Shown here one piece after another: positions 9,328-18,323 of a DNA stretch of 64,000 nt. A program made the position numbers and the translations under genes. Source of the stretch: Desertivirga xinjiangensis (lineage in GTDB: Bacteria > Bacteroidota > Bacteroidia > Sphingobacteriales > Sphingobacteriaceae); the NCBI RefSeq assembly GCF_024436435.1, contig NZ_JAFMZP010000003.1, positions 62,001 through 126,000 on the forward strand, given 5' to 3'. The notes beneath the pieces were generated by a model. It saw nothing but the letters and a program-made list of their open reading frames with translations. It ran no database searches and was not told the origin of the DNA. The stretch's first letter is position 1, and the number at the start of each line of letters is the position of its first letter.

Positions 9328-9521
9328 GACCAAGGATAGATCTAAAACGCTCCTATACGGAAACTGTGAAATTAAGTTACGCTGTTACAAGCAATGATGT
9401 TTCATAGACACAAATCAATTTTCAAATCTGAAAAAGTTTAATTTTATTTGTATACACCATTTAGGATATCTACGCGGGCTGAAGTTCTAATATCTTAATA
9501 TACAGCCTTGGAATAAGAAAC

Positions 9522-10355
9522 ATGCAAAGAATAGATTCTCACCAGCACTTTTGGCGTTTCGACCCCATCAGGGATAGCTGGATCAATGACGAAATGAGCG
9601 TTATACAACGCGATTTTTTACCGGAAGACTTATCTCCTGTTTTAAAGGAGAATAAATTTGATGGCTGTGTGGCGGTGCAGGCCGACCAATCAGAAGAACA
9701 GAACGCCTTTCTTCTTGAACTTGCTGCTGAGAACTCCTTCATTAAAGGTATTGTCGGCTGGATCGACCTCCGCTCTGAAAATATTGTAGAGAGCCTTCAA
9801 TTTTACAAAGGCTATGAAATGATCAAAGGGTTCAGACATGTACTGCAAGGTGAAGCCGACCGGGCTCTGATGCTTAACAGCGAATTTAAACGGGGGATCA
9901 AGGCTTTGGGTAATGAGGGATATACCTATGACATTCTTATTTTTCCGGATCAGCTGATCTATGTCCCGGAATTTGTTTCTTCTTTCCCGGATCAGAAATT
10001 TGTTATAGACCATATCGCGAAACCTCCTATCAAGGGTCAAAAAATAGAGGACTGGGCAAGAGACATTCGAACTCTGGCGCAGTATGAGCATGTATTCTGC
10101 AAAGTATCAGGCATGGTAACTGAAGCCGACTGGAAAAACTGGAGGAAAGAAGATTTCAACCCTTATCTGGATGTAATTTTCGAAACGTTTGGATCTGAAA
10201 GGTTGATGTACGGTTCTGACTGGCCGGTATGTCTGGTTGCTGCTGAATATAAGAATATGCTTAGCATTGTGAGTGATTACACCTCTGCTCTATCTGAAAA
10301 TGAACAAAACTTATTCTGGGGTGGAAATGCTTCCAGATTTTATGGACTTGATTAA
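9522..10355 (+). CDS. Amidohydrolase family protein, fuconolactonase-like
   Basis: 277-residue metal-dependent hydrolase of the amidohydrolase-2 family. The metal-binding HxH is H7-Q-H9 (DSHQHFW). The distal histidine lies in FVIDHIAKP and the catalytic aspartate in YGSDWPVC. This spacing is the one found in L-fucono-1,5-lactonase and related sugar lactonases. No signal peptide is seen, so it acts in the cytoplasm. The dehydrogenase 25 bases downstream would make a lactone from an aldose, which fits lactone hydrolysis as the next step. The precise sugar cannot be told from sequence. Confidence 0.85.
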   Translation: MQRIDSHQHFWRFDPIRDSWINDEMSVIQRDFLPEDLSPVLKENKFDGCVAVQADQSEEQNAFLLELAAENSFIKGIVGWIDLRSENIVESLQFYKGYEMIKGFRHVLQGEADRALMLNSEFKRGIKALGNEGYTYDILIFPDQLIYVPEFVSSFPDQKFVIDHIAKPPIKGQKIEDWARDIRTLAQYEHVFCKVSGMVTEADWKNWRKEDFNPYLDVIFETFGSERLMYGSDWPVCLVAAEYKNMLSIVSDYTSALSENEQNLFWGGNASRFYGLD

Positions 10356-10380
10356 TCTCATCTAATATATTTATAACAAC

Positions 10381-11400
10381 ATGAAAACATTAGTTTGTAC
10401 TACGCCGGGGCAATTTGAATACCAGGAGGGTGATAGTCCGGTGGCTACAAAAAATCATTCTATTCTCAAAATTAAGCGCATTGGTATTTGCGGCACAGAC
10501 CTGCACGCATTTGAAGGCACCCAGCCGTTTTTTGAATATCCCAGGATCTTAGGACATGAGCTTGCAGCCGAGTTTGTTGAGGGCGACAATGCCGAGGGAT
10601 TCAGTAAGGGCGAAGCTGTGACCTTTATCCCATATTTTAACTGTGGGGAGTGCATTGCCTGCCGGTCGGGAAAGGAAAATTGCTGTACAAGTATCAAAGT
10701 TTGCGGAGTGCATGTAAACGGTGGTATGGCTGAATACTTATCTGTTCCATCCTATTCGCTGATTCATGGCGAAGGATTAAGCTTTGATGAACTGGCTTTG
10801 GTAGAGCCTTTGGCTATAGGTGCTCATGGAGTGCGGAGAGCTGATGTTAAACCGGATGAATTTGTTTTAGTGATAGGCGCAGGTCCCATCGGTCTTGGAA
10901 TTATGGAATTTGCCAGAATTGCAGGCGGCAAGGTAATAGCAATGGACATCAACGATCAGCGATTGTCTTTCTGCAGCGATAAATTGGGTGTAGCACATAC
11001 CATAAATGCCATGAATGACGATGTCATTGAACGCTTAAAAGAAATTACAGGCGGCGATTTCCCAACTGTAGTTATTGATGCTACCGGAAGCTTAAGAGCT
11101 ATAAACAATGGATTTCAATATATGGCACATGGAGCCCGTTATGTCTTAGTCGGCCTGCAAAAAGGGGAGCTTAACTTCAGTCACCCGGAGTTCCACAAAA
11201 GAGAAGGAACACTAATGAGCAGCAGAAACGCTACCCGTGCAGATTTTGAACATGTAATTGCGTCTATGAAAAAGGGCATGGTTAACCCTGCGACCTATAT
11301 TACTCATCGGGTAACCTTCGAACAGGTGAAGGATGATTTTAAGGGATGGTTAGATCCTGCAAATGGCGTAATAAAGGCGATGGTTGAACTTAACGACTAG
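10381..11400 (+). CDS. Zinc-binding alcohol dehydrogenase family protein
   Basis: 339-residue medium-chain dehydrogenase. The catalytic zinc ligands are C37 (GICGTD) and H59-E60 (GHE). Structural zinc cysteines are C88, C91, C94 and C102. The Rossmann motif VIGAGPIGLGI lies at about 163-173. It would oxidise a sugar or polyol hydroxyl with NAD(P). Position directly after the lactonase-like gene suggests both act on one substrate, with L-fucose or a related deoxy or uronic sugar as the leading guess. The substrate is inference only. Confidence 0.88.
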   Translation: MKTLVCTTPGQFEYQEGDSPVATKNHSILKIKRIGICGTDLHAFEGTQPFFEYPRILGHELAAEFVEGDNAEGFSKGEAVTFIPYFNCGECIACRSGKENCCTSIKVCGVHVNGGMAEYLSVPSYSLIHGEGLSFDELALVEPLAIGAHGVRRADVKPDEFVLVIGAGPIGLGIMEFARIAGGKVIAMDINDQRLSFCSDKLGVAHTINAMNDDVIERLKEITGGDFPTVVIDATGSLRAINNGFQYMAHGARYVLVGLQKGELNFSHPEFHKREGTLMSSRNATRADFEHVIASMKKGMVNPATYITHRVTFEQVKDDFKGWLDPANGVIKAMVELND

Positions 11401-11484
11401 GGTAAGTTATACGTAATAAGTTGTATTTATAAGTCTTTTTAAAAACCATTTTATCTCTAAATTACAATAGCAAAAAAGCGATTT

Positions 11485-12738
11485 ATGAAAAGCGTGGCGT
11501 ACAGCACCCTTAAAATTGCACTTGGAGCACTGATGATTGTCTGTGCTTCCTTAGCTGCCGAAGCACAGACATTAAAGGTACCCGCTGGCTTTAAAACAAG
11601 TATCGTTGCAGATAACCTTGGCAAAGCGCGTCATATTGCGCTTACCAAAAAAGGCGATCTTTATGTAAAACTTGCCAGGCCTGTAAATGGGAAAGGTATT
11701 TTGTTTTTAAAAGACAAAGATGGTGACGGGAAGTATGATGAAACAAGTGGATTTGGCTCATATGGCGGTACAGGTATTTATTTAAAAGACAATTACCTTT
11801 ATGCGTCCTCAGACGAGGAAGTATTCCGGTATGAGCTTGATGAAAACCAAGCTGTTGTTAAACCTGAAAGTCCTGAAAAAATAGTAAAGGGTTTAATTGC
11901 GAGGAACCAGCATGAAACAAAATCAATAGTGCTGGATAATTCGGCAAATATCTATGTGACGATCGGCGCTTACTCTAACTCCTGCCAGGTTCAGGATCGC
12001 CGTCAAGGTTCTCCTGGGCGTCCAGGCTGTCCTATCCTAGATTCAGCAGGCGGTGTATGGCAGTTTAAATCGGACCGGCTGAATCAAAGTTACGGCGAAG
12101 GCATAAGGTATGCTACAGGCTTGCGTAATGTTGTTGGCCTTGATTGGAATAGTCAGGACAAATCGTTATATGTTATGCAGCACGGCAGAGATCAGCTAAG
12201 CATGTTCCCTGACCTGTTTAGCAGCGAACAGTCTGCAGAACTACCATCAGAATGTATGTTCAAAATAATCAAAAATGATGACGCTGGCTGGCCGTATATC
12301 TACTATGATCACATACAGAAGAAAAACATCCTCGCGCCCGAATATGGTGGCGATGGCAAAAAAGAAGGCGATACCAAGTATATAAAACCGGTGGTAGGTT
12401 TCCCTGCCCATCTCGCACCAAACGGCTTATTATTTTATACTGGCGAGCAATTCCCTGCGAAATATAAAAATGGTGCTTTCATTGCGTTCCATGGTTCCTG
12501 GAACAGGTCTCCCCAAGCCCAGGAAGGTTACTATGTAGCCTTTGTCCCCTTCAAGAACGGAGCACCCTCAGGTGATTGGGAAATCTTTGCGGAAGGATTT
12601 GCTGGTGTGGAGGTGGTGAACTCGCCGAGACAGGCGCAGCATCGTCCCTGCGGATTGGCTCAGGGACCGGATGGCTCACTTTTTGTATCTGACGATGTAA
12701 AAGGCACTATCTATAAAATATCCTACACTAAAAACTAA
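11485..12738 (+). CDS. Sorbosone / PQQ-type sugar dehydrogenase family protein
   Basis: 417-residue exported beta-propeller protein. A signal peptide ends at about residue 28 (SLAAEAQ). The body has six-bladed propeller features: LKVPAGFKTSIVADNLGKAR, IYVTIGAYSNSC, YATGLRNVVGLDW and the C-terminal HRPCGLAQGPDGSLFVSDD. These match the soluble aldose and sorbosone dehydrogenase family; some members bind PQQ, others have unknown cofactors. No PQQ synthesis genes are visible. The cytochrome c gene four bases downstream would be a natural electron acceptor in the periplasm. Confidence 0.85.
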   Translation: MKSVAYSTLKIALGALMIVCASLAAEAQTLKVPAGFKTSIVADNLGKARHIALTKKGDLYVKLARPVNGKGILFLKDKDGDGKYDETSGFGSYGGTGIYLKDNYLYASSDEEVFRYELDENQAVVKPESPEKIVKGLIARNQHETKSIVLDNSANIYVTIGAYSNSCQVQDRRQGSPGRPGCPILDSAGGVWQFKSDRLNQSYGEGIRYATGLRNVVGLDWNSQDKSLYVMQHGRDQLSMFPDLFSSEQSAELPSECMFKIIKNDDAGWPYIYYDHIQKKNILAPEYGGDGKKEGDTKYIKPVVGFPAHLAPNGLLFYTGEQFPAKYKNGAFIAFHGSWNRSPQAQEGYYVAFVPFKNGAPSGDWEIFAEGFAGVEVVNSPRQAQHRPCGLAQGPDGSLFVSDDVKGTIYKISYTKN

Positions 12739-12742
12739 AAAT

Positions 12743-13186
12743 TTGAACAAGCTGAAAATCGTTGTATTACTTACCGCAACTTCTGTTGGTGCTATGGCGC
12801 AAACTAAAAAGCCAGCACCAAAATTGAAAGCTAATACAGTAAGTGCTTCCGCCCTTAGATCATCGCTTGAAAGAGGGAAAGAGATGTATGCGACTTACTG
12901 CGTAACGTGCCACCAAACAGACGGCGGCGGGGTCCCTAATTTAAACGCACCGCTCATCAAGTCATCCAATGTTGTTGGAGACAAAAAGAAACTGATCAAC
13001 ATTCTGCTTAAAGGAATGCAGGGTATTGATATTGATGGCGAAAGCTATTCAAATGTAATGCCCTCAGCCAGCTATTTAACCGATCAGCAAATAGCCGATG
13101 TGCTGACTTATATAAGGAACAATTTCGAAAACAAGGCGAGTGCGGTTACTGCAGCAGAAGTGAACCTGATTAGAAAATCAAAATGA
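12743..13186 (+). CDS. Periplasmic c-type cytochrome
   Basis: 147-residue monohaem cytochrome c. A signal peptide covers residues 1-20 (ending GAMAQ). The haem site is CVTCH at 53-57 and the probable distal ligand is M106 (NVMPSAS). The start is TTG: no ATG or GTG precedes the signal peptide, and the first ATG would cut the peptide away, so TTG at 12743 is well supported. It lies four bases after the sugar dehydrogenase stop and its own stop overlaps the next ATG (ATGA), indicating one transcript and probably coupled translation. Role inferred: electron transfer from the dehydrogenase to a terminal oxidase. Confidence 0.9.
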   Translation: MNKLKIVVLLTATSVGAMAQTKKPAPKLKANTVSASALRSSLERGKEMYATYCVTCHQTDGGGVPNLNAPLIKSSNVVGDKKKLINILLKGMQGIDIDGESYSNVMPSASYLTDQQIADVLTYIRNNFENKASAVTAAEVNLIRKSK

Positions 13187-14166
13187 AATACAGGAAATTT
13201 AAAGATATAGAAGTATCAGAAGTAGGTCTGGGGACCTGGCAACTGGGAAGTGCCGATTGGGGAAATATCAACGATGAAGAGGCATTTTCTATTTTAAATG
13301 CATTTGTTGATGCCGGAGGAACTTTCATCGACACCGCCGACGTATATGGAATGGGAATTAGCGAGAGCATAATTGGCCGGTTCCTGAAAACCACCAATAA
13401 AACACTGTACGTTGCAAGTAAGTTAGGCCGAAGAGGCGATGAAGGAAATGGATGGCCGCAAAACTTCAGCTATGACTCAATGAAAAAACATGTAGAGTCG
13501 TCATTGCAAAATCTAGGAACACCTTCATTATTTTTAGAGCAACTTCACTGTATCCCGACCGAAGAGCTCCGGTCGGGCAAGGTGTTTGACCATCTGCGAC
13601 AGCTTCAGGATCAGAAACTTATACAACATTGGGGAGTAAGCGTTGAGACAGCCGAAGAGGCCCTGATCTGCCTTGAACAAGATGGTCTGGCTTCGCTACA
13701 GATCATATTTAACCTTTTCCGGCAGCATTATTCGGAAGAGTTCTTCGAAAAAGCAAGGAAAAAAAATGTAGCTTTAATTGCACGGGTTCCCCTGGCGAGC
13801 GGATTGCTTTCTGGCAAATATACCGAGCGGACGGTATTTGATGCAAACGATCACCGTAACTACAATGCCAACGGAGACGCATTTAATGTAGGTGAAACAT
13901 TTTCGGGTATCGAATTTGGTAAAGCAGTAAGGCTGGCCGCCGACATTGCAGGGAGGTTTCCTGACGACCGGACATCGCAATGGGCTATCAGGTGGATCTT
14001 AGATCACCCTGAAATCACAACAGTGATACCAGGAGCAACAAAAGTTGGCCAGGTTGTAAGCAATATTTCGGCTTCTGCATTGCCTTCACTACCTGCCTCT
14101 GTGCATAAAGAATTTAAAGAACTTTATAATTCTGATATTTTTCCAAATATCAGAGGAAAATTTTAG
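13183..14166 (+). CDS. Aldo/keto reductase
   Basis: 327-residue NADPH-type oxidoreductase with a TIM barrel. The catalytic tetrad is complete: D50, Y55 (DTADVYG), K80 (VASKLG) and H122 (EQLHC). The cofactor-binding tail (TTVIPGATKVGQV) is present. No signal peptide. It overlaps the cytochrome c stop by four bases, so it belongs to the same sugar-oxidation operon, and may reduce or oxidise the same aldose in the cytoplasm. Substrate cannot be predicted. Confidence 0.9.
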   Translation: MKYRKFKDIEVSEVGLGTWQLGSADWGNINDEEAFSILNAFVDAGGTFIDTADVYGMGISESIIGRFLKTTNKTLYVASKLGRRGDEGNGWPQNFSYDSMKKHVESSLQNLGTPSLFLEQLHCIPTEELRSGKVFDHLRQLQDQKLIQHWGVSVETAEEALICLEQDGLASLQIIFNLFRQHYSEEFFEKARKKNVALIARVPLASGLLSGKYTERTVFDANDHRNYNANGDAFNVGETFSGIEFGKAVRLAADIAGRFPDDRTSQWAIRWILDHPEITTVIPGATKVGQVVSNISASALPSLPASVHKEFKELYNSDIFPNIRGKF

Positions 14167-14170
14167 CATT

Positions 14171-14211
14171 CTGAAGAACCGGAATCAGTCATTTGTTTTC
14201 CGGTTCTTCAG
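14171..14211. terminator. Long hairpin at the convergent end of two operons
   Basis: A 14-bp stem (CTGAAGAACCGGAA with TTCCGGTTCTTCAG) around a 13-base loop. One arm and the loop lie inside the last codons of the convergent glycosyltransferase gene. No strong T tract follows on either strand, so it may terminate weakly or protect mRNA ends. Confidence 0.55.
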
Positions 14212-14940
14212 ATAGTAAAACGCAAGCCGGCCGGCAATAACCATGTGATTAATCAAATTTGGCACTAAGCCGTAATATTCTGAGAATATACGAAAACGTT
14301 CCATCAGGCTTTCGCGATGCTTCTTTTTTGACATCCCTCCTACAAGATATTTCGCCACATAGATGCGGGTATTTACTATTCTTTTAGCATTCCTGATTGC
14401 ATGAAGCACCCAGTCTATGTCGGAGCTTAGGCAGTAAGCACTGTTAAAGGGCCTGGAAAGGGACCGCTTGACATAGATTGCCTGATGACTTACACTCATG
14501 CCGTATTTAAAACTTTTCAAAGTAAGCTTCTCGGGGGCTTTGTGCCGGCGCTGGCCTAAACTGTTCCAGTTTTCGTCGAACATCTCTGTTTCTCCATAGT
14601 AAATATCTGCATCCAGCTCTGTGTCGAAAACCTTTTGGACGGTATCTAGCGCATAGATTTCATCACCGGAGTTCATAAATAAGACATAGTCGCCGCTAGC
14701 TTTGCTAAGTCCCTTATTCATGGCATCATATATTCCAGCATCTTTCTCTGAAATGAGCACCGATATTTTTGTCTGGTGCCTCCGGATGATTTCCAGGGTC
14801 CCATCGGTAGAGCCGCCATCAATAATTATATACTCAATGTTAGAATATGATTGATTTACGACAGACAGTATTGTCCGCTCGATATCGCGGACGTTGTTGT
14901 AAACAATTGTGATAACGCTAAGGGTTGGATTGGAGGTCAT
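14185..14940 (-). CDS. Family 2 glycosyltransferase
   Basis: 251-residue GT-A fold enzyme. The start LSVITIVYNN, the nucleotide-sugar motif IIDGGSTDGT, and the DxD-like region VLFMNSGDEIY are typical of WcaA/WcaE-type GT2 enzymes for polysaccharide repeat units. Later motifs SHQAIYVKRSL and LSSDIDWVLHAI fit the acceptor domain. It begins four bases inside the end of the upstream GT4 gene, so translation is probably coupled. Donor and acceptor sugars unknown. Confidence 0.9.
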   Translation of the reverse strand: MTSNPTLSVITIVYNNVRDIERTILSVVNQSYSNIEYIIIDGGSTDGTLEIIRRHQTKISVLISEKDAGIYDAMNKGLSKASGDYVLFMNSGDEIYALDTVQKVFDTELDADIYYGETEMFDENWNSLGQRRHKAPEKLTLKSFKYGMSVSHQAIYVKRSLSRPFNSAYCLSSDIDWVLHAIRNAKRIVNTRIYVAKYLVGGMSKKKHRESLMERFRIFSEYYGLVPNLINHMVIAGRLAFYYLKNRKTND

Positions 14941-16190
14941 AGCTGCTGATAAATATCAAGATGTCGTTGGGCAATGACATTGAGGCTAAAATTTTGGACA
15001 GCCCAATCTCTTGCTGACTTAGATAGATCGCCGTTCTCGTTCTGTTGAATAATCCACTCGATACCTTGCGCCAAAGCCTTTGTATCGTACAATTCCGCAA
15101 GGAAGCCATTTCTTTTATGAAGGACAACATCCGTAACACCGGAAGTTCTGAAAGCGGCTACCGGCGTACCGCATGCCAGACTTTCAAGAGCGGTATAACC
15201 CATGCTTTCCTCCAAAGAGGTAAACAAGAAGACATCGGCCAAACTGTAAAGCCTCACAAGAACACTATCATCTTTTATTTTTCCCACAAACCTATAATTA
15301 ATGGGAATATCGAATTTAATATCAGACCCATCACTTCCATAAAACAGCAAGAGATATTTTGTTTGGTCGGTAGATGGCCTGCCAGCTAAATGCCTGAGTG
15401 TGTCAAGCAGCTCCGGGAAACCTTTATGCCTATCGGATTTTGAAGGCATATAGCCCGCCAGAATAACTACAGTCCCTGGATCAATACCAAATTCGTTACG
15501 ACAGGATGTTTTATCTGTGGGTCTGAAAACATCCGTTTCCAAAGCGTTCGAAACTACATGAACATTCTTGCCCTTTGCAAGTGAAGCTTCTCTTGTACGG
15601 TCGCCCATCCAGGTGCTTGGTGCAATGAAATCAAATTTCACCCCGGTATATGCATCATATTTTGCAAGCCATGTACGATGAGACAGATCATTTCTACCCG
15701 GTCTCTTCAATACGGGGCAATTGCCACACTCGTTTTTGAAGTGCATGCAGTCATATCGAACATGACAGCCTCCGGTTATAGGATTGCTGTCATGCAAAGT
15801 CCATACGATCTTCTTGCCTAAAGAAGAAAGTTGTCTTATTTGATCTGGCGCAAGAAACCCATGATTTATCCAATGAATGTGTATTATATCCGCATCCCGA
15901 AGAATTTTTAGATAATTTGGAGAAAGTCCAAAGCGCTGTAAAGAGAAGGGGATTGCGTTACTTTTTAGAAAGGGTTTAATCAGGAACCGTTCCGCAAGGA
16001 TGTTGATCAGTGCATGAAGGCGGCGGGGAACAGAGCTGGATATAGCTTCCACATTGGAATTCTGATCAAACTGATAAAGGCATACGATATCAGAATCAGC
16101 TCCCAAATTCCGCAAGCCTTTATTTAAGCGCAGGACAGCCCTGCCTGCTCCACCGTTACCATCGTATGTGTTTAAATGAACAATCTTCAC
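14937..16190 (-). CDS. Family 4 glycosyltransferase
   Basis: GT-B fold enzyme of about 417 residues. The N-terminal motif VHLNTYDGNGGAGRAVLRL and the C-terminal nucleotide-sugar region (VFLFTSLEESMGYTALESLACGTPVAAF) are typical of GT4, with the EX7E-type glutamates in that region. A cysteine cluster around residue 150 (C-HVRYDCMHFKNECGNC) recurs in this subfamily. The start is uncertain: GTG at 16190 gives the usual MKIVHLN-like N-terminus; a TTG at 16199 is possible. There is no ATG. It is the middle gene of a glycosyltransferase operon. Confidence 0.88.
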   Translation of the reverse strand: MKIVHLNTYDGNGGAGRAVLRLNKGLRNLGADSDIVCLYQFDQNSNVEAISSSVPRRLHALINILAERFLIKPFLKSNAIPFSLQRFGLSPNYLKILRDADIIHIHWINHGFLAPDQIRQLSSLGKKIVWTLHDSNPITGGCHVRYDCMHFKNECGNCPVLKRPGRNDLSHRTWLAKYDAYTGVKFDFIAPSTWMGDRTREASLAKGKNVHVVSNALETDVFRPTDKTSCRNEFGIDPGTVVILAGYMPSKSDRHKGFPELLDTLRHLAGRPSTDQTKYLLLFYGSDGSDIKFDIPINYRFVGKIKDDSVLVRLYSLADVFLFTSLEESMGYTALESLACGTPVAAFRTSGVTDVVLHKRNGFLAELYDTKALAQGIEWIIQQNENGDLSKSARDWAVQNFSLNVIAQRHLDIYQQL

Positions 16191-16207
16191 AGCCAGCAAA
16201 AATACAA

Positions 16208-17119
16208 TTATCTGGCTTTCATTTTGGTGAGTATGTGATTAAAGTAGCGAAGACCACGTTTTAGTAAACTTCCTTTCCGGTGCTTTAGGAAATCTTTCAC
16301 AACTGCGAAGGCTTCTTTATTTTCTTCAATAATATCCGGAAAATCTGTAATGCGGTTTGGATTTATCGGGCTTCTGTAGATCTCGCCGACAGCCGAATGC
16401 ACCCCTGATCCATCATGGCCTATGTTATCAATTAAAGAAATCTTTGGATTTAATGAAAGTCCATTGTTCAAAAAGACAGAAGCATACCAGCGAATAGCCC
16501 AGGAATTATTTTTCCCATCTCTGAAATGCTCCATGTGCTTCCAAAAGTTCATAGCGCCTTCTACTTCAAACTCATATTTTGACTGCCGGTCGAACTTGCT
16601 CATTAACACATTAATGTCCGGTTCAAAGTGTTTCCATGCCCGGTCCCAGGTTGCCCAAGCCTGGCTGCTTGATATGCGCAGAAAGAACGATTCTGGCAAA
16701 TTATTCTCCTTTAGCGCATACATAAAGGCCGTAATGTGCATCACTTTGTCTTCCTCTTCATATTTTTTCAAGCCATCATTAAAATATTGAAGGGTGTGAG
16801 GGGAGGTAATTACGTCATCTTCCAGAACAATTACTTTACCATATTCTCGGCAAAGCCTGGTTACACCGTCTATTACGGAGTTGGCGAGGCCATAGTTGTG
16901 TTCACGTTCGATAACTTCAACTGGTTTAGCCCAATCTAAGTTATTAATAAGCTCGCGCACTGCTTTCACATTTTCTTCCTGTCCGGGTTTGGCACCATCA
17001 GAAAATATAAACAACCGTGACTCATCAGCCAGGAGATTCTTTTGAAGGAAATTTAGTGTTCTCCTTGCATGATCAGGACGGTTATACACAAATAAGGCAA
17101 TAGGGGCAAAATTCTGCAT
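16208..17119 (-). CDS. Glycosyltransferase, GNT-I/GT2-like
   Basis: 303-residue GT-A enzyme without signal peptide. N-terminal PIALFVYNRPDHARRTL, then LFIFSDGAKPG, and the DxD-type metal site VIVLEDDVITSP. The pattern resembles the eukaryote-like N-acetylglucosaminyltransferase I family found in bacterial polysaccharide loci. The segment SSQAWATWDRAWKHF is conserved in this group. Followed closely by the GT4 gene on the same strand. Confidence 0.85.
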   Translation of the reverse strand: MQNFAPIALFVYNRPDHARRTLNFLQKNLLADESRLFIFSDGAKPGQEENVKAVRELINNLDWAKPVEVIEREHNYGLANSVIDGVTRLCREYGKVIVLEDDVITSPHTLQYFNDGLKKYEEEDKVMHITAFMYALKENNLPESFFLRISSSQAWATWDRAWKHFEPDINVLMSKFDRQSKYEFEVEGAMNFWKHMEHFRDGKNNSWAIRWYASVFLNNGLSLNPKISLIDNIGHDGSGVHSAVGEIYRSPINPNRITDFPDIIEENKEAFAVVKDFLKHRKGSLLKRGLRYFNHILTKMKAR

Positions 17120-17186
17120 CTTCGATGTAATATCTAATGTCAGGACAAATCTAGTTAAATGTTAGTGAGGTTAGGTTTTATATAAT

Positions 17187-18218
17187 CTAAATTGTAGAAC
17201 TGTCATTAACCTGACATGTCTGGGTGTCTTTATTCCCAAGATTTCCGGACAGTCCATCATTCACAGCTTTTAAAAAGCATCTATATTCTTTTTCCTTTGA
17301 AGTGATAACGCTTATAGCCCATTGCATAGCAAGACACAGGTACATATTAACTTGGAATAACGCGGGACTTCTGATTGCAACCTTATTGAAAAAAACACTG
17401 TTTCTTACTTGATAATAGGTCCTGAAACTCCACAAATCCAAAAAGACAGAACGCCAGATCCGCGACTTGTAAGTCACCCCATAGGACCGGTCAATGTCGA
17501 TGATCTGGCTTGATGGAATAAGCCAGATCTTTCCACCGTTCTGAGTTATCCTAAACGTATACTCAGAGTCATCTGCATATAAAAAGAAGCGTTCATCCGG
17601 ATATCCTATCCGCCGAAGCAGGTTTCTGTGGAGGAACATACCGCCATAAGGCGCATAGGGCAGCGTAACTTTCTTTGTGGGTAATCCTTCTTTTTTAAAC
17701 CGGTCTTTGAATTTGAGATACTGGTTATAAGGGATTCTAAATAAACTAAAGCCTAAAAAGCTGTCAGGTACAAGATAATATCGGTAAGGATCTTCGCCGC
17801 TTGCTATACTGACATGCTGCTTTCTATCTTGTCTGAGGCAGAACAAGGCTTTGCTGTCGTCATTTTCTAAAGTGTCAGTCCATGAAGCAATAAGATGATC
17901 CAGCGCTTGTGTATCGGGAAGGTTATCATCGTCAAGCAGCCAAACAAGATCAGCAGTTGTATACTGCTCAAAGTGCTTTAATCCCGCTTTATATCCGCCC
18001 GCCGACCCTGTATTCTTTCCCTGCACCAGAACCTTAATCCTTTGATCATCAAGCGACAGGCAGTTCCGACTGACATCATAGACAGAGGCATTATCGACAA
18101 TGAGAACATCAGATATTTCCGCAAAGCTCAGAACCCTTAAAACAACCTGTTTTAAAAATTCCCATCTGTCTCCATAGGTGACTATCAACGCGCAAATATT
18201 ATATGTTATCTTTGCCAT
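17187..18218 (-). CDS. Family 2 glycosyltransferase (rhamnosyl/galactofuranosyl-transferase-like)
   Basis: 343-residue GT2 enzyme. Motifs are ICALIVTYGDRWEFL, VLIVDNAS, GKNTGSAGGYKAGL and the metal site VWLLDDDNLPD. This combination, with AGG after N-x-G, is typical of GlfT and RfbF-type transferases. The C-terminal segment (residues about 270-320) has one hydrophobic helix. First gene of the minus-strand glycosyltransferase run, 67 bases before the next one, and divergent from the flippase gene. Confidence 0.88.
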   Translation of the reverse strand: MAKITYNICALIVTYGDRWEFLKQVVLRVLSFAEISDVLIVDNASVYDVSRNCLSLDDQRIKVLVQGKNTGSAGGYKAGLKHFEQYTTADLVWLLDDDNLPDTQALDHLIASWTDTLENDDSKALFCLRQDRKQHVSIASGEDPYRYYLVPDSFLGFSLFRIPYNQYLKFKDRFKKEGLPTKKVTLPYAPYGGMFLHRNLLRRIGYPDERFFLYADDSEYTFRITQNGGKIWLIPSSQIIDIDRSYGVTYKSRIWRSVFLDLWSFRTYYQVRNSVFFNKVAIRSPALFQVNMYLCLAMQWAISVITSKEKEYRCFLKAVNDGLSGNLGNKDTQTCQVNDSSTI

Positions 18219-18323
18219 CTTATCTTCGCAAGATACAATGGACAGAAGAATTTTACAATATAGTGGGGGTCGTTTCGGCTCAATCCTTCAAAAAAGCTTA
18301 AAGGCCTAAATCAGCTTTTGTAA

